A stretch of 64,000 nt of DNA, from assembly GCA_016648135.1 (NCBI GenBank), contig JADDOH010005140.1, positions 36,643 through 100,642 of the forward strand, in the 5' to 3' direction. The stretch comes from Agrypnia vestita. Taxonomy: Eukaryota; Arthropoda; Insecta; Trichoptera; Phryganeidae. A program made the translations under genes and the position numbers. Positions 21,877 through 30,859 of the stretch are shown piece after piece. Numbering within the stretch: position 1 is the first letter of the stretch; each line of letters begins with the position of its first letter. A model generated the notes under the pieces. It was not told where the DNA came from and did not search any database. It saw only the letters and a list, made by a program, of their open reading frames with translations.

Positions 21877-21882
21877 TTTATT
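21877..21882 (-). terminator. AATAAA poly(A) signal of U4
   Basis: Minus-strand AATAAA about 165 bp past the stop. Confidence 0.6.
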
Positions 21883-22047
21883 GGACTCAAATATACACAG
21901 CTACATACAACAAATTAAAACAACTTAAATGATTTGTACAGAAATTAAGGAACATACGCATAATGATAACAGTATATTACACGAGATTATATAATAAAAA
22001 ATATTGAAACTATTTTAAACAACTCCTGATGCGGGATTACGCGGACT

Positions 22048-24141
22048 CTATCTGTCGATGAATTCTTCTTCTTCGGACTGGTCCATTACATCGCTTGTTT
22101 GCTGGGAGGCTGCGGCCGCTCGGACCAGGAGCTCCCACTGCTGTCTCGCCCAGTAATCCGTGCCATCCTGTGAACAAGTGAGGACAATAATTAGTAATGA
22201 AACTAAAAGCAATCCATAAAAATTGCGGCAAGGAGTATTGTGGCGTGTCAGTTCATCGAATATAAATTATTGCTTTCATTATTGAAAATAAATAAGTTAT
22301 TGAAAAAATGCTTGATACAACGGGTTATTTGGAAAACACGAACGACATGAAGGCGCGAATATAACCTCGCAGGACTATATTCGCGCCTTCATGTCGAAAT
22401 GCAACCATCACCTAATATAACTAGTTGTGGAGATGTGCGACATCTAAATTTGTATCCCTTTTCAATATCTCTCACTTATTTTTTGTGTTGTTGAACTATG
22501 ATTACAGTTACCTACTTGTATTGAATACGAAAAATTGATTCCCATTAATACAAGTCAAATTAAACAATAAAAACTTTTCAATGCCAATTGGAATGTTTGC
22601 AGAGTTTTTATCATTTTATTTAACATATATTGAAACAAATGATTTTTCGTTATTGATGTAAGTGGAAGTAATGACAGTTCAAAGTTTTGTAAAAAAAAAG
22701 TAAAAAATATTGAAATAAATGCAAACTTACTCACGGTTGCTTGAATATTTTCAACTCATAATCAAGGCAGGAATAGAATCCATAGATGTTTTCCAAATAA
22801 CCCTGTATAGGATGTCTTGTAGCTAGAAGCTAAAACTGCGGGGATTTTTCTTCAATCGATTTCAAATAGAAAATATTCATTACAGTAACGGAGATAAGCA
22901 AAATGCACAGCAAAATTATTAAACATTCCTTCCTTCTCTATTGAATATTAACAATTCATTCGCTTTGATACAAGTCAAATAAAATAATATAAACCTGGTA
23001 GAATTTTTTTTAAGGATTTAATTATTAAAATAAAACATAAATCACTTTGTTTTCACCATTTTATTAGATTAAACAATCTACATGTTTCGAGAACAATGTT
23101 CTCTCCTTCAGGATTATTGTGTACTACAATTATAATAAGTACACAATAATCCTGAAGAATAGAACGTTGTCCTCGAAACATGTAGATTGTTTAATCTAAT
23201 AAAGTGGTGAAAACAAAGTGATTTGTGTTTTATTTTAATAATAATGTCAACACAAAGTTCAAGCCTTCATATAGAAGAAAAAATATTCTTCGAACATTTA
23301 ATTATTCTATTTGACTTGTATTTTAATGAAATAATTTTAAATATTACAAAAAAATACGGTAGTGAAACTCCAATATTCTACGGAATATTCCAATATATAA
23401 GAATATTGTAAAAAAAGCAATTATCTCAGTAACTGTGGAAATTTCACCATTTTTGTAAAGAATATTTTCTATTCAAAATTGAATGTAGTAGACTCTCGCA
23501 AAGTTTTTGCTACTAGCTACGAGACAACCTATACAAAAAAATTTAGTCACCAGTAAAGAGATAAGAAAACTCGTTAAATAGTTGAACTGACCTGATACTG
23601 GGGATACTCGTCTCCTTCGTCAGCACTTTCATCGGACGCACCACTCAGTGAGCTGAGACTGCAGTCTGAAACAATTGGAAAATATATATTAATTTAGTAC
23701 AACATTATTTTTATCACATGTGTTTGTATTAATTAAGAATCACTTGAGAGCAGCACAAACAAGTTTTGGGAGAAAATCACAAACGAATGAGCTAAAATGA
23801 AATGAATATCACAAAAGATCCTCACCCAAGTCACTAGTCGCGGCACTCTCGGTAGCCTCAGAATCTGAGCAGAGAGGCTCCTCCGCGAGCCCAGGAAGAG
23901 CTGCTGGGGGGCTGGTCCTCCTGGCGGGGGAGTCGTCCTCCTGGAGCAGGATCCTTGCCAAGCTGCCCGCGTACAGCATCGCTGCTCCGCTCCCAGTTAC
24001 AGTTTCTTGGGTTGGCTGGAAAATAAATAAAAAATGTTCTAGAAATTACGTTTACACAAGAATTCAACAACACAGGAAATTTAATAACGGCACAAAACAG
24101 AGAATCACGATATTAACACAAAGAACACTCACAATGCTCAT
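22048..24141 (-). CDS. Array gene copy U4: predicted 130-aa acidic protein, four exons
   Basis: Join: exon 1 24141-24133, exon 2 24015-23826, exon 3 23665-23592, exon 4 22167-22048; introns 117, 160 and 1424 bp. All exons are open with GT/AG boundaries. Compared with the majority form it has His54Asp, Asp75Gly and a distinctive tail block (Pro115Thr, His117Asp, Thr119Met, Gly120Asp, Glu121Gln) shared only with U9. The Ala23 codon is GCA instead of GCG, a silent change. Intron 3 carries the hammerhead palindrome at 23027-23245. Predicted transcript runs from about 24202 to just below 21877. Confidence 0.72.
23078..23115 (-). ncRNA. Hammerhead-like motif, minus strand (sense to the gene)
   Basis: Mirror arm: AATC, CTGAAGG (core A replaced or displaced by an extra G), a perfect GAGAAC/GUUCUC stem II with AUU loop, GAAAC, ACATGTA, GATT. 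Stems are better than on the plus strand but the core is altered, so cleavage is doubtful. Confidence 0.5.
23148..23188 (+). ncRNA. Type I hammerhead-like motif, plus strand
   Basis: AATC (stem I, 23148-23151), CTGAAGA core 23152-23158, stem II region, GAAAC 23175-23179, ACATGT palindrome (short stem III), GTA cleavage triplet ending at 23184, then GATT (23185-23188) pairing with AATC. Stem II is imperfect. All conserved core positions are present. Confidence 0.6.
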
Positions 24142-24225
24142 TCTGATAAATGCACGGTTAACGTATCGGAGATCTTTACACAGTGATATATCAATACCAA
24201 TTGATTTTAATTCACTAAAATCAGG

Positions 24226-24234
24226 CTACTTATA
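24226..24234 (-). promoter_or_regulatory. TATA box of U4 (TATAAGTAG)
   Basis: One base off the TATAAATAG form and shared with U9. Predicted +1 at 24202. The upstream TAATTA element is at 24288-24318. Confidence 0.7.
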
Positions 24235-24329
24235 CGATTTTCAAGAGCATAATACACCTCTTTCATATAATGACTTTGGAGAAATATCAACCCTTGTTGT
24301 TAATTACGGGTTTTCCTAATGACATATTT

Positions 24330-24835
24330 CGTATTTCTAAGAAATTTCTTCCGTGTCTACCAGACACCTGCATAAAAATGAAAGGATTAGGTTCCATATT
24401 GATGAATAATGTGTCTTGTAAATAAGTAATACTTTATAAGTACGTTTTTCATATTTTTAAGCAATATTTTTTTTTGTTAAAATGTAATACATAATATATG
24501 GGTGGATAGTATTTGGTAAGTTCATCTTTAAAACTATAAAACAAGAATTTTGCTCTTTCTGTCCTATAGTATTCCGTGCTAAAATTTTCTTCCATATTAT
24601 TTTATTGAGTTGAGTTTCAAAAATAATAGAGATTCATACGCGGAAATGTGTCACACAAATATTATTACTTTTTTCTAACTAAGCTAAATGCTTGTGTTAC
24701 AAAGATTAGGATTAACTTGCAGGTTTCAAATGACGCTAAAACCCTCAACCATTGTATCAATAGGCAAGTGTAGGCGGACAGACAGGCAGACAAGCGAGCG
24801 GACGGACGGATGGACAGACGGACAGACAATGAAAT
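24330..24835. repeat. Shortened block G, decayed SINE and GACA/GACG tract (U4)
   Basis: Block G stops near 24615 and joins a SINE body (24620-24755) directly, so the GGCGTCTGCTTGC module is missing here. A GACAGACAGGCAGACAAGCG tract follows at about 24776-24830. Confidence 0.55.
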
Positions 24836-25535
24836 TATTATGTTTGATAATGATAATTCATTAATATCAAGGTACAAACTTTCTCTGGATGATAACATAA
24901 TATATTATATATTTTTTCATATTATTTTAATAAATGTAGATAGAGAGGACAGCCATCAAGGCTACTCAAGAATTCTATTTTTTCAAAGTAAATTGATATA
25001 TGTACTATTGAATGTGGATAATTTTAACAAGAATTGAATATTATTAAACGGATTGCGTTTAATAATGGTTTTGATACAAAATTAGTAGACAGTACGTTAA
25101 ATAAAAAGTATACGAAGAAGTTTTTTTTAAATCTTTTGTTTAACCTCCAGTATTTAATATTGAAAAGCATTGGAGAAAAATTGAATTTATAAATAATCAA
25201 ATTTCAAATTCAATAATTAAAAAATCACAAATGTCATTACCAAGCTATCTTAGTATATTTATAGTATAGTAGATAGTAAAAATATTTATTTTAAATATGA
25301 ACTAATATTTTTTTATTATTAGGTAAGGATAGGATAATTAAAAAAAAAATCGGGTGTTTATAAATTGATTTGTAATGATTGTAATTATTTTTATATAGGA
25401 AAAAGGTGCAGAAATTTTGATGTTAGAGTTAAGAAACAGTTGAGATGTTTAAATAGCAATAATTATTCCGAATTTTCTAACCATCTTTTGGCAATGGATC
25501 ATTCTTTTGATATTAATAAGGGTTTACAAATTTTA
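24836..25535 (+). mobile_element. Penelope-like element, GIY-YIG part, left of an RTE insertion
   Basis: 25365-25530 encodes Cys-Asn-Asp-Cys-x-Tyr-Phe-Tyr-Ile-Gly-Lys-Arg-Cys-Arg-Asn-Phe-Asp-Val-Arg, with the paired Cys often seen before GIY-YIG in Penelope-like proteins. This is the best-preserved of the three copies. It continues at 26513 after the inserted LINE. Confidence 0.7.
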
Positions 25536-26502
25536 AACAGGGATGCGTAATGTCACCATGGCTTTTCAACCTGTATATGGATAATTGTATGAAAGAACTG
25601 AAGGAACTAGAAGTTGGAGCGAAAATGGACGGACTCACCATATCCTGTCTGCTATACGCAGACGATGCAGGATTAGTGGCTAACAGTGAAGCTGATCTGC
25701 AGTGCTTGGTATCCAGGATGTCCGATGTATGCATGCAGAGTGAACTTCTGATGAATGTCAGCAAATCGAAAGTGATGGTATTCGAGAGAGACGAAAGAGT
25801 GACTAAGTGTGATGTAATTATAAACAACGAATGCTTAGAACAAGTGAACGAGTTTGTGTATTTGGGAAGTATGTTTAGTAGAGACGGCAAGGCTGAGAAT
25901 GATATCGAAAGGAGAGTGACTGCGGGAAACAAAGTTAATGGTGCACTAAATGCAATTATGGCCAATAGGAATCTGTCAAAGGAAGCAAGACTAGCGGTAC
26001 ATAATGGCGTTCTAGTGCCAACCCTTATGTATGGAAGTGAAGCCTGGAATTGGCAAAGGAGGAATGAAAGTAGACTGAATGCGGTGGAAATGCGGTCACT
26101 AAGACGCTTGTGTGGAAAATCTTTGGTCGATAGAGTGAGGAATGAACAAATTAGAAGTGAATGCAATGCTGGCTGTAGCGTGGTAGATAGAATAAAGAAA
26201 GGAGTGCTGAGATGGTTTGGTCATGTGGAACGTATGAACGAGGAAAGGATGGTTAAGAAAATATATGAGGCGAGTGTTGAAGGCAACAGGAACAGAGGGC
26301 GTCCGCGAAAGACCTGGCACGATCAGGTACTACAAGTATTTGAGGATGGCCCTGTTAAAAGCCGCAACAACCGTAGAACGTGTATGAGAAGATGTATGAA
26401 TGTGGCCGAAGCAAAAGTGGTGTGCCAGGATAGAAGAGTGTGGCGTTCAATCCTCTCTGCCTACCCTTGCGGGGAAACTGTGTGATGGTTAGTTAGTTAG
26501 TT
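25536..26502 (+). mobile_element. 5'-truncated RTE LINE insertion with 10-bp target duplication
   Basis: ACAAATTTTA flanks both ends (25526-25535 and 26503-26512), and the uninterrupted target is visible in the sister Penelope-like copies near 8960 and 47730. The 3' end is a TTAGTTAGTTAGTTA tail. The exact duplication and open frame suggest a recent insertion. Confidence 0.9.
25538..26485 (+). CDS. RTE-type reverse transcriptase, C-terminal part
   Basis: The open frame starts inside the RT palm at Gln-Gly-Cys-Val-Met-Ser-Pro (25538), where 5' truncation cut the element. It runs to a stop after Cys-Gly-Glu-Thr-Val. The catalytic Tyr-Ala-Asp-Asp is at residues 36-39 counting from the first Met (25550). 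Thumb-region phrases follow: Gly-Ser-Met-Phe-Ser-Arg-Asp-Gly, Tyr-Gly-Ser-Glu-Ala-Trp, Arg-Trp-Phe-Gly-His-Val-Glu-Arg, and Asn-Arg-Gly-Arg-Pro-Arg-Lys-Thr-Trp. No endonuclease domain is present, so it cannot be autonomous. The assignment to an RTE-like clade rests on these motifs. Confidence 0.85.
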   Translation, partial: QGCVMSPWLFNLYMDNCMKELKELEVGAKMDGLTISCLLYADDAGLVANSEADLQCLVSRMSDVCMQSELLMNVSKSKVMVFERDERVTKCDVIINNECLEQVNEFVYLGSMFSRDGKAENDIERRVTAGNKVNGALNAIMANRNLSKEARLAVHNGVLVPTLMYGSEAWNWQRRNESRLNAVEMRSLRRLCGKSLVDRVRNEQIRSECNAGCSVVDRIKKGVLRWFGHVERMNEERMVKKIYEASVEGNRNRGRPRKTWHDQVLQVFEDGPVKSRNNRRTCMRRCMNVAEAKVVCQDRRVWRSILSAYPCGETV

Positions 26503-26512
26503 ACAAATTTTA

Positions 26513-26790
26513 CATACAGTTTGATAAGTTATAAATTTTGGAAATAAGATAAAGTGTTAATAGTGATTTGAATATTAAGTCCTTTTTACAAATAGTTATA
26601 TTTTTAATTTGTTTTCATGTTAGTAGGTACTGTACTTCATTATTATTCATTTCCCATATATAATTTTTATATTTTGGTTGTCTATACTTAGATTTTTGAT
26701 TTTTATTTCGTTAGTTCCCAATTGTATCCTGATTAATATTTTTCAATACAAAAGTGGTGAAAAAATTTCATTTCTATGAATTATTTTAAT
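26513..26790 (+). mobile_element. Penelope-like element, 3' part
   Basis: Continues the element interrupted by the LINE. The hammerhead region at about 26725-26760 is deleted down to CCTGATTAATATTTTTCAATAC. Confidence 0.6.
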
Positions 26791-28364
26791 AATATCACCA
26801 AAAAATTGTTTTGCTCTTTTTGTATTGTACAGGGTTATTTGGAAAACATTAATAACCTCGCAAGACTATATTTCTGCCTTGCTTATGAGTCGAAAATGTT
26901 CAAGCTAACACGACCTAATATCAATAGTTATGGAGATATGCGACATCAATGTTTGCAATTTTTTTTCAATATTTCTGACTTATTTTTTGTAAAACGCTGG
27001 ACTATAATTATAGTAACTTATATCGAATATGAAATAACTCAAATATAAAATAGTCTATAAAGCTGAAAATGGATATAATGTTATTTTATGTATATATAAT
27101 ATATATTATTATTATATATAATAAATCTACAATCTATATATATATATATATCTATATATCTATCTACTATATTTTTTTAATGCATTTTAAAACATATTAA
27201 AAATAAACATGACAAAATTTAAAATTGTTTTATTTTTTATTTATCAAAATGACAATTTTACTTATAAAGTGTTCTAAAACAAATTATAATATTATATTTT
27301 ATACCTAATTAACCCACAATCGATAAAGAAAATCATGAAATGTAAAGTGCTTACCGACTTGGATGTGCTAATTCCGAAGTTTTGGGAAAAATGTGATGAA
27401 AGACCATTTTTTATGTTTTCTTCATATATTAAATTGTATTAAAATAAAAATAATATAAAATTTATATCTATTTTAAGCTATAAGTATATACAACTTTACA
27501 TGTGTGCTATATTTTACATTTATGAATATATTTGATTTGATCCAAAACACACCTCGGTTGTAAAAGTACTATGGAAAATCGAGTTCTGTTTCGGACCAAA
27601 AATCAATAACTCTTTTATTTCTCAAGATATTTGATGAAATTTTGCACAAACATAATATAATATAATAATATTTAAAATAATGATGAAAACATAAAAAAAT
27701 GTATTTTATCACATTTTTCCCAATATCTTCAGAATTAGCTAATATTTGCAAAAAAATTTTATAAATAGTCCTTATGAATATCTTGAATAAAATTAAATGT
27801 AAAGCATGGGGAGACGTGTAACTGTCAAATGTCTCGATGAACTAAAAAAAATAATGCTTTTTCCTTATTTTTTTACTGTCCATTTATTTAAACGTTAATT
27901 TTAACATAAAAAGAAAAACATTTTAGTTGTTCTAAAATGCTTAAAAAACTAGCTTCTCAGAAATGTTTAATACTATATATATATTCCTACAAAGTTTAAC
28001 AAGAAATTAACTTTTAAAGTGGTAAAGTTATTAGTGAAATTGTCATTTTTATAAATAAAAATTAAAACAATTTTAAATTTTGTCATGATTATTTTTTATA
28101 TATTAAATTGTATTAAAATTAAAAAATATATATATATAATTGTTTTATTTTTTTAACGCTGGAAATAATAACAACAATTAGTAATGAGACTCGAAATAAA
28201 TTCCTCCATAGAATCATGATTCGATCTTCATTATAATTGGAATAGAATAATTAATTTTTATTAACACTCGATGCACAAAATACAAAATTTAACAGATTTC
28301 CTGTTCGACAATCTGGCGTGACGTTCAATAAATTTTAAAGTAATTTTTATACTATGTTAGCAAT
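26791..28364. repeat. Relic intron-3 sequence and a degenerate foldback (U5)
   Basis: 26825-27045 matches intron 3 of the other units (GGGTTATTTGGAAAACATTAA, CTCGCAAGACTATATT, GGAGATATGCGACATC). About 27180-28120 is a worn inverted repeat: ACAAAATTTAAAATTGTTTTA near 27215 against its complement near 28070, and GGGAAAAATGTGATGAA near 27385 against its complement near 27710. A (TA)n/(TC)n microsatellite lies at 27130-27165. No exon 3 or exon 4 is detectable, so this unit has lost them. Confidence 0.6.
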
Positions 28365-28505
28365 TCACAGATAAGATAAAAAAATGCAACTATGATGTGT
28401 ATCTCCGCTGGTGGAGGCAGCGCGCTCCTCCTCAACCCTGGCCGCGAGAGCCGCTATGAGCCTGGACAGTCGGCCCCTGCTCGGAACTTCCTCTGCATAT
28501 TGTGG
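28365..28505 (-). pseudogene. Diverged exon 2 of an ancient array copy (U5)
   Basis: After an acceptor (TTTCCAG at 28506) 46 codons stay open to a TGA. They include a Ser-Arg-Leu-Ile-Ala-Ala-Leu-Ala-Ala-Arg-Val-Glu-Glu-Glu stretch followed by Ala-Ser-Thr-Ser, resembling the Ser-Leu-Ala-Arg-Ile-Leu-Leu-Gln-Glu-Asp and Arg-Arg-Thr-Ser region of exon 2. No donor site and no usable ATG-bearing exon 1 are visible; the distance from promoter to acceptor is about 115 bp shorter than elsewhere. Best read as a pseudogene, though a divergent short gene is possible. Confidence 0.5.
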
Positions 28506-28576
28506 CTGGAAATAAATATAAAAATATATACAAAAATGTCAGATTTCAAGGAGTCAACAGCACATCACAGAAAAAC

Positions 28577-28689
28577 TGAACATTGAATCACACAATAAAA
28601 TATTATACGATTTTCAAGTGCGTAATATACCCCATGACTATAATTACCTCGGACAAACAGCCCTTGTTATTAATTACAGGATTCTCCTA
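28577..28689 (-). promoter_or_regulatory. Conserved promoter of U5
   Basis: TATAATA at 28607-28601, a perfect TCAGTT initiator with A+1 at 28577 (TATA at about -30), and the upstream GTTATTAATTACAGG version of the TAATTA element at 28658-28689. Relative spacing matches the intact copies although the exons do not. Confidence 0.55.
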
Positions 28690-28699
28690 ATGACATTAT

Positions 28700-29400
28700 T
28701 ATTTCTAGTGATTTTTCTACTATTTACCAGACACCTGCAAAAACTAAAACGATAAAAATTCAATTTCATGAAGAATAAATCTAGTACAGTTATAAGTTGT
28801 AATATTTTGTAACTATGAGATATTTTATACATAGGTACACATATAAGGGTCATTTCAAGTTTTAAACTACAAACAAAAATTTTAACTCTTTTTTTCTTAC
28901 TGTTTCCTGTTTTAAAGTTCCTCCGTATTTTTCTAACAGTATATATTTGTCATATTTTGACGATTTTTTAAGGGAGATTTTTTTTACCATGATTTGTAGA
29001 GATTAAGCATTAATTTCATTCCATCGAACGATTAGTATTATCATGATTACTTGTCATATTTCCTTCCAGATATTTAAATTGTTTTATCAATTCAAAAGGT
29101 TTAAATTTTACATTAGTCTTTTTTAATATTTTAGTATAAGTTGCATCCTGATGAAAGGATCATTAGCCCTGAAACATGTTGGTATTTTCAATAATACCTA
29201 AGTGATGAAAGGAAAGTATATTCTTATTAATTACATCAACATCGTCACCACAAAAATCATTTTGCTATTATGGAAGAAATCGTAACATTATTTCTGCAAG
29301 AACAAATACCAGATATCGGCTTCCTTCGTTCTCTAAATAATTACATCAATTGAGACTGCTTCTTAATATGTTTAAGTGTAATTCTTATTATTGTGATAAT
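28700..29400. repeat. Block G relic and Penelope-like 3' remnant (U5)
   Basis: 28720-28970 holds diverged upstream-block phrases (TACCAGACACCTGC...TTTAAACTAC). A Penelope-like terminal remnant with a hammerhead core follows at 29148. No gene. Confidence 0.5.
29148..29175 (+). ncRNA. Hammerhead-type core (CTGATGA ... GAAAC)
   Basis: CTGATGA 29148-29154 and GAAAC 29171-29175 with a short AGG/CCU stem II, an ACATGT palindrome and a GTT triplet. Flanking AUC/GGU can form a 3-bp stem I. It resembles degenerate copies at 9678 and 48448. Confidence 0.5.
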
Positions 29401-29409
29401 TTGTAATTC

Positions 29410-30372
29410 TTATATTACAGAGTAACGGAAACCGTGTTCGAATCCCCGCCTGGCCATAAATTAATTTGAATATTTTGTATTGGACTCTTTCTATGGGCGA
29501 ACATCAATTTGCTGGTTTTAACCGAACCCGGCAGAGCTTTGTACCAAATTCGAACAATTTTATTCAGCTGGTATTTTAGTTTCCACTTTATGGACGGGGC
29601 GTATGTTGGGCGCGTATATTTTGGGCCTCCAGAGACACGGACGAACTGGGATGTAGTGTTCTCTTCCAAGTTTTCTAATCTTCTTCCCCGTATGTGTGCC
29701 GCGTGCGTACGCGCGTCTCAATACGCACACACGTGAGTGTATTATTTCTTATCTTATTCATTGTGCACGTGTATAAAGTTATAAACATGAAAATGAAATT
29801 GTTTATACTGCCGCCCGTATGGTTGCAACTTTGCATTTGTAGACATTTTTTGGTATAGGAGCATACCCGAATTAAAGTATTACTTAGACATCAAGAATAT
29901 TAGACATTAGAATATATCATAGAATTAATTACAGTTTAATGGACTAAATTTTTACATATGTTATGTTCCCCATGAATTAAATATATTTATTTATTTTAAA
30001 GTATCCTATTAATTGTTAATTTCTCTTTTAAATGTGTTTTGATTTTATCTTTTATATTTAATTTTCGGTTTATTTAATCTTCTTATCTTATTTGTCTGGT
30101 TATTATTATTCTTATAGTTTAATTATCTTTATTTTAAAGGTCTCCAATTATTACTGTTTGTTTGTGTACTACTCATCGTTTATATATATTATTCAATTCT
30201 AATGTTCATTTTATATTGTTCATTTATCTTAAATCTTCATGATCAATTTATATTATTATTTTTAATTATTTACCGTTAAACGCGTTTTATGTTAGGTATA
30301 TAAAAATTATTTTTATTTTTTTGTACTGCAAAAGCCCACTAGGGCGGTTATTATAAATAAATAAATAAATAA
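29410..30372 (+). mobile_element. Probable retroposon ending in (AAAT)n
   Basis: Begins near a B-box-like GTGTTCGAATCCC (29433) and ends in AATAAATAAATAAATAA at about 30352-30371. The first 330 bp are GC-richer than the surroundings; the rest is AT-rich. No reverse transcriptase motif seen. A SINE/LINE composite is likely but unclassified. Confidence 0.4.
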
Positions 30373-30429
30373 GCTATGCATGCGCTGCTTTGAGTTCAAT
30401 TTAAACACTTGGTTAAGTGAAGACGTCCC

Positions 30430-30456
30430 TATAAAAGGGGTCTTTGTAGTATATCA
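30430..30456 (+). promoter_or_regulatory. Possible TATA promoter (TATAAAAGGGG)
   Basis: TATAAAA at 30430-30436 followed 26 bp from its first base by an initiator-like TCAGGT (A at 30456). No ORF follows. It could be an LTR or a transposon promoter. Confidence 0.35.
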
Positions 30457-30782
30457 GGTTTTGTGATTATATTGTTTTAAAATTGACAATATAACAGTAT
30501 GAACCATTTGCGGTACTTTATTTTTCGTGGTTTTCACTCAATCTTGCGAAATTCGACCTCAAATTTATATATTAATTTTTTTCACATAAAATTTTATAAA
30601 GGTTAGATCTAATATCGGCCTCACTGGACAACGCCCGTGCAGAAGAAAATATTAAACTTATTTTATTAAACATGTTTTTTCGTATGTGTGGATAACATAT
30701 TTACAGATTAAAATAAAATAGAGAAAGTTAATAAAAATGAGACTTACAGATAAGATCGATATATATTCACGGAAATATACAA

Positions 30783-30858
30783 GGCCGCTTTAGCGTAATT
30801 GGATAACCCGCCTGACCCGAATAGGAGGAGATCCGTGGTTCGAATCCCGGTAGCAGAC
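30783..30858 (+). other. tRNA-Arg-like sequence, probably a SINE head
   Basis: A box TAGCGTAATTGG (30791-30802) and B box GGTTCGAATCC (30837-30847) at tRNA spacing, with a GGCCGC start as in tRNA-Arg. The T stem and acceptor stem have mismatches and the anticodon arm is not clean, so a functional tRNA is unlikely. Confidence 0.5.
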
Positions 30859-30859
30859 A

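Larger units (their letters stand above)
23027..23245. mobile_element. Palindromic pair of Penelope-like termini with hammerhead motifs, in intron 3 of U4
   Basis: A head-to-head inverted repeat of about 100 bp per arm, around ATTAGATTAAACAATCTACATG. Each arm ends in a hammerhead-like fold, so either transcribed strand carries one. Sister copy at 60117-60335 in U9. Confidence 0.8.

Noticed and set aside
25513..26166. 217-codon minus-strand ORF opposite the RTE reverse transcriptase
   Set aside because: Antisense shadow of the RT frame, with no recognisable domain.
30783..30858. Functional tRNA-Arg gene
   Set aside because: A and B boxes fit, but the acceptor and T stems do not pair well and the anticodon arm is irregular.
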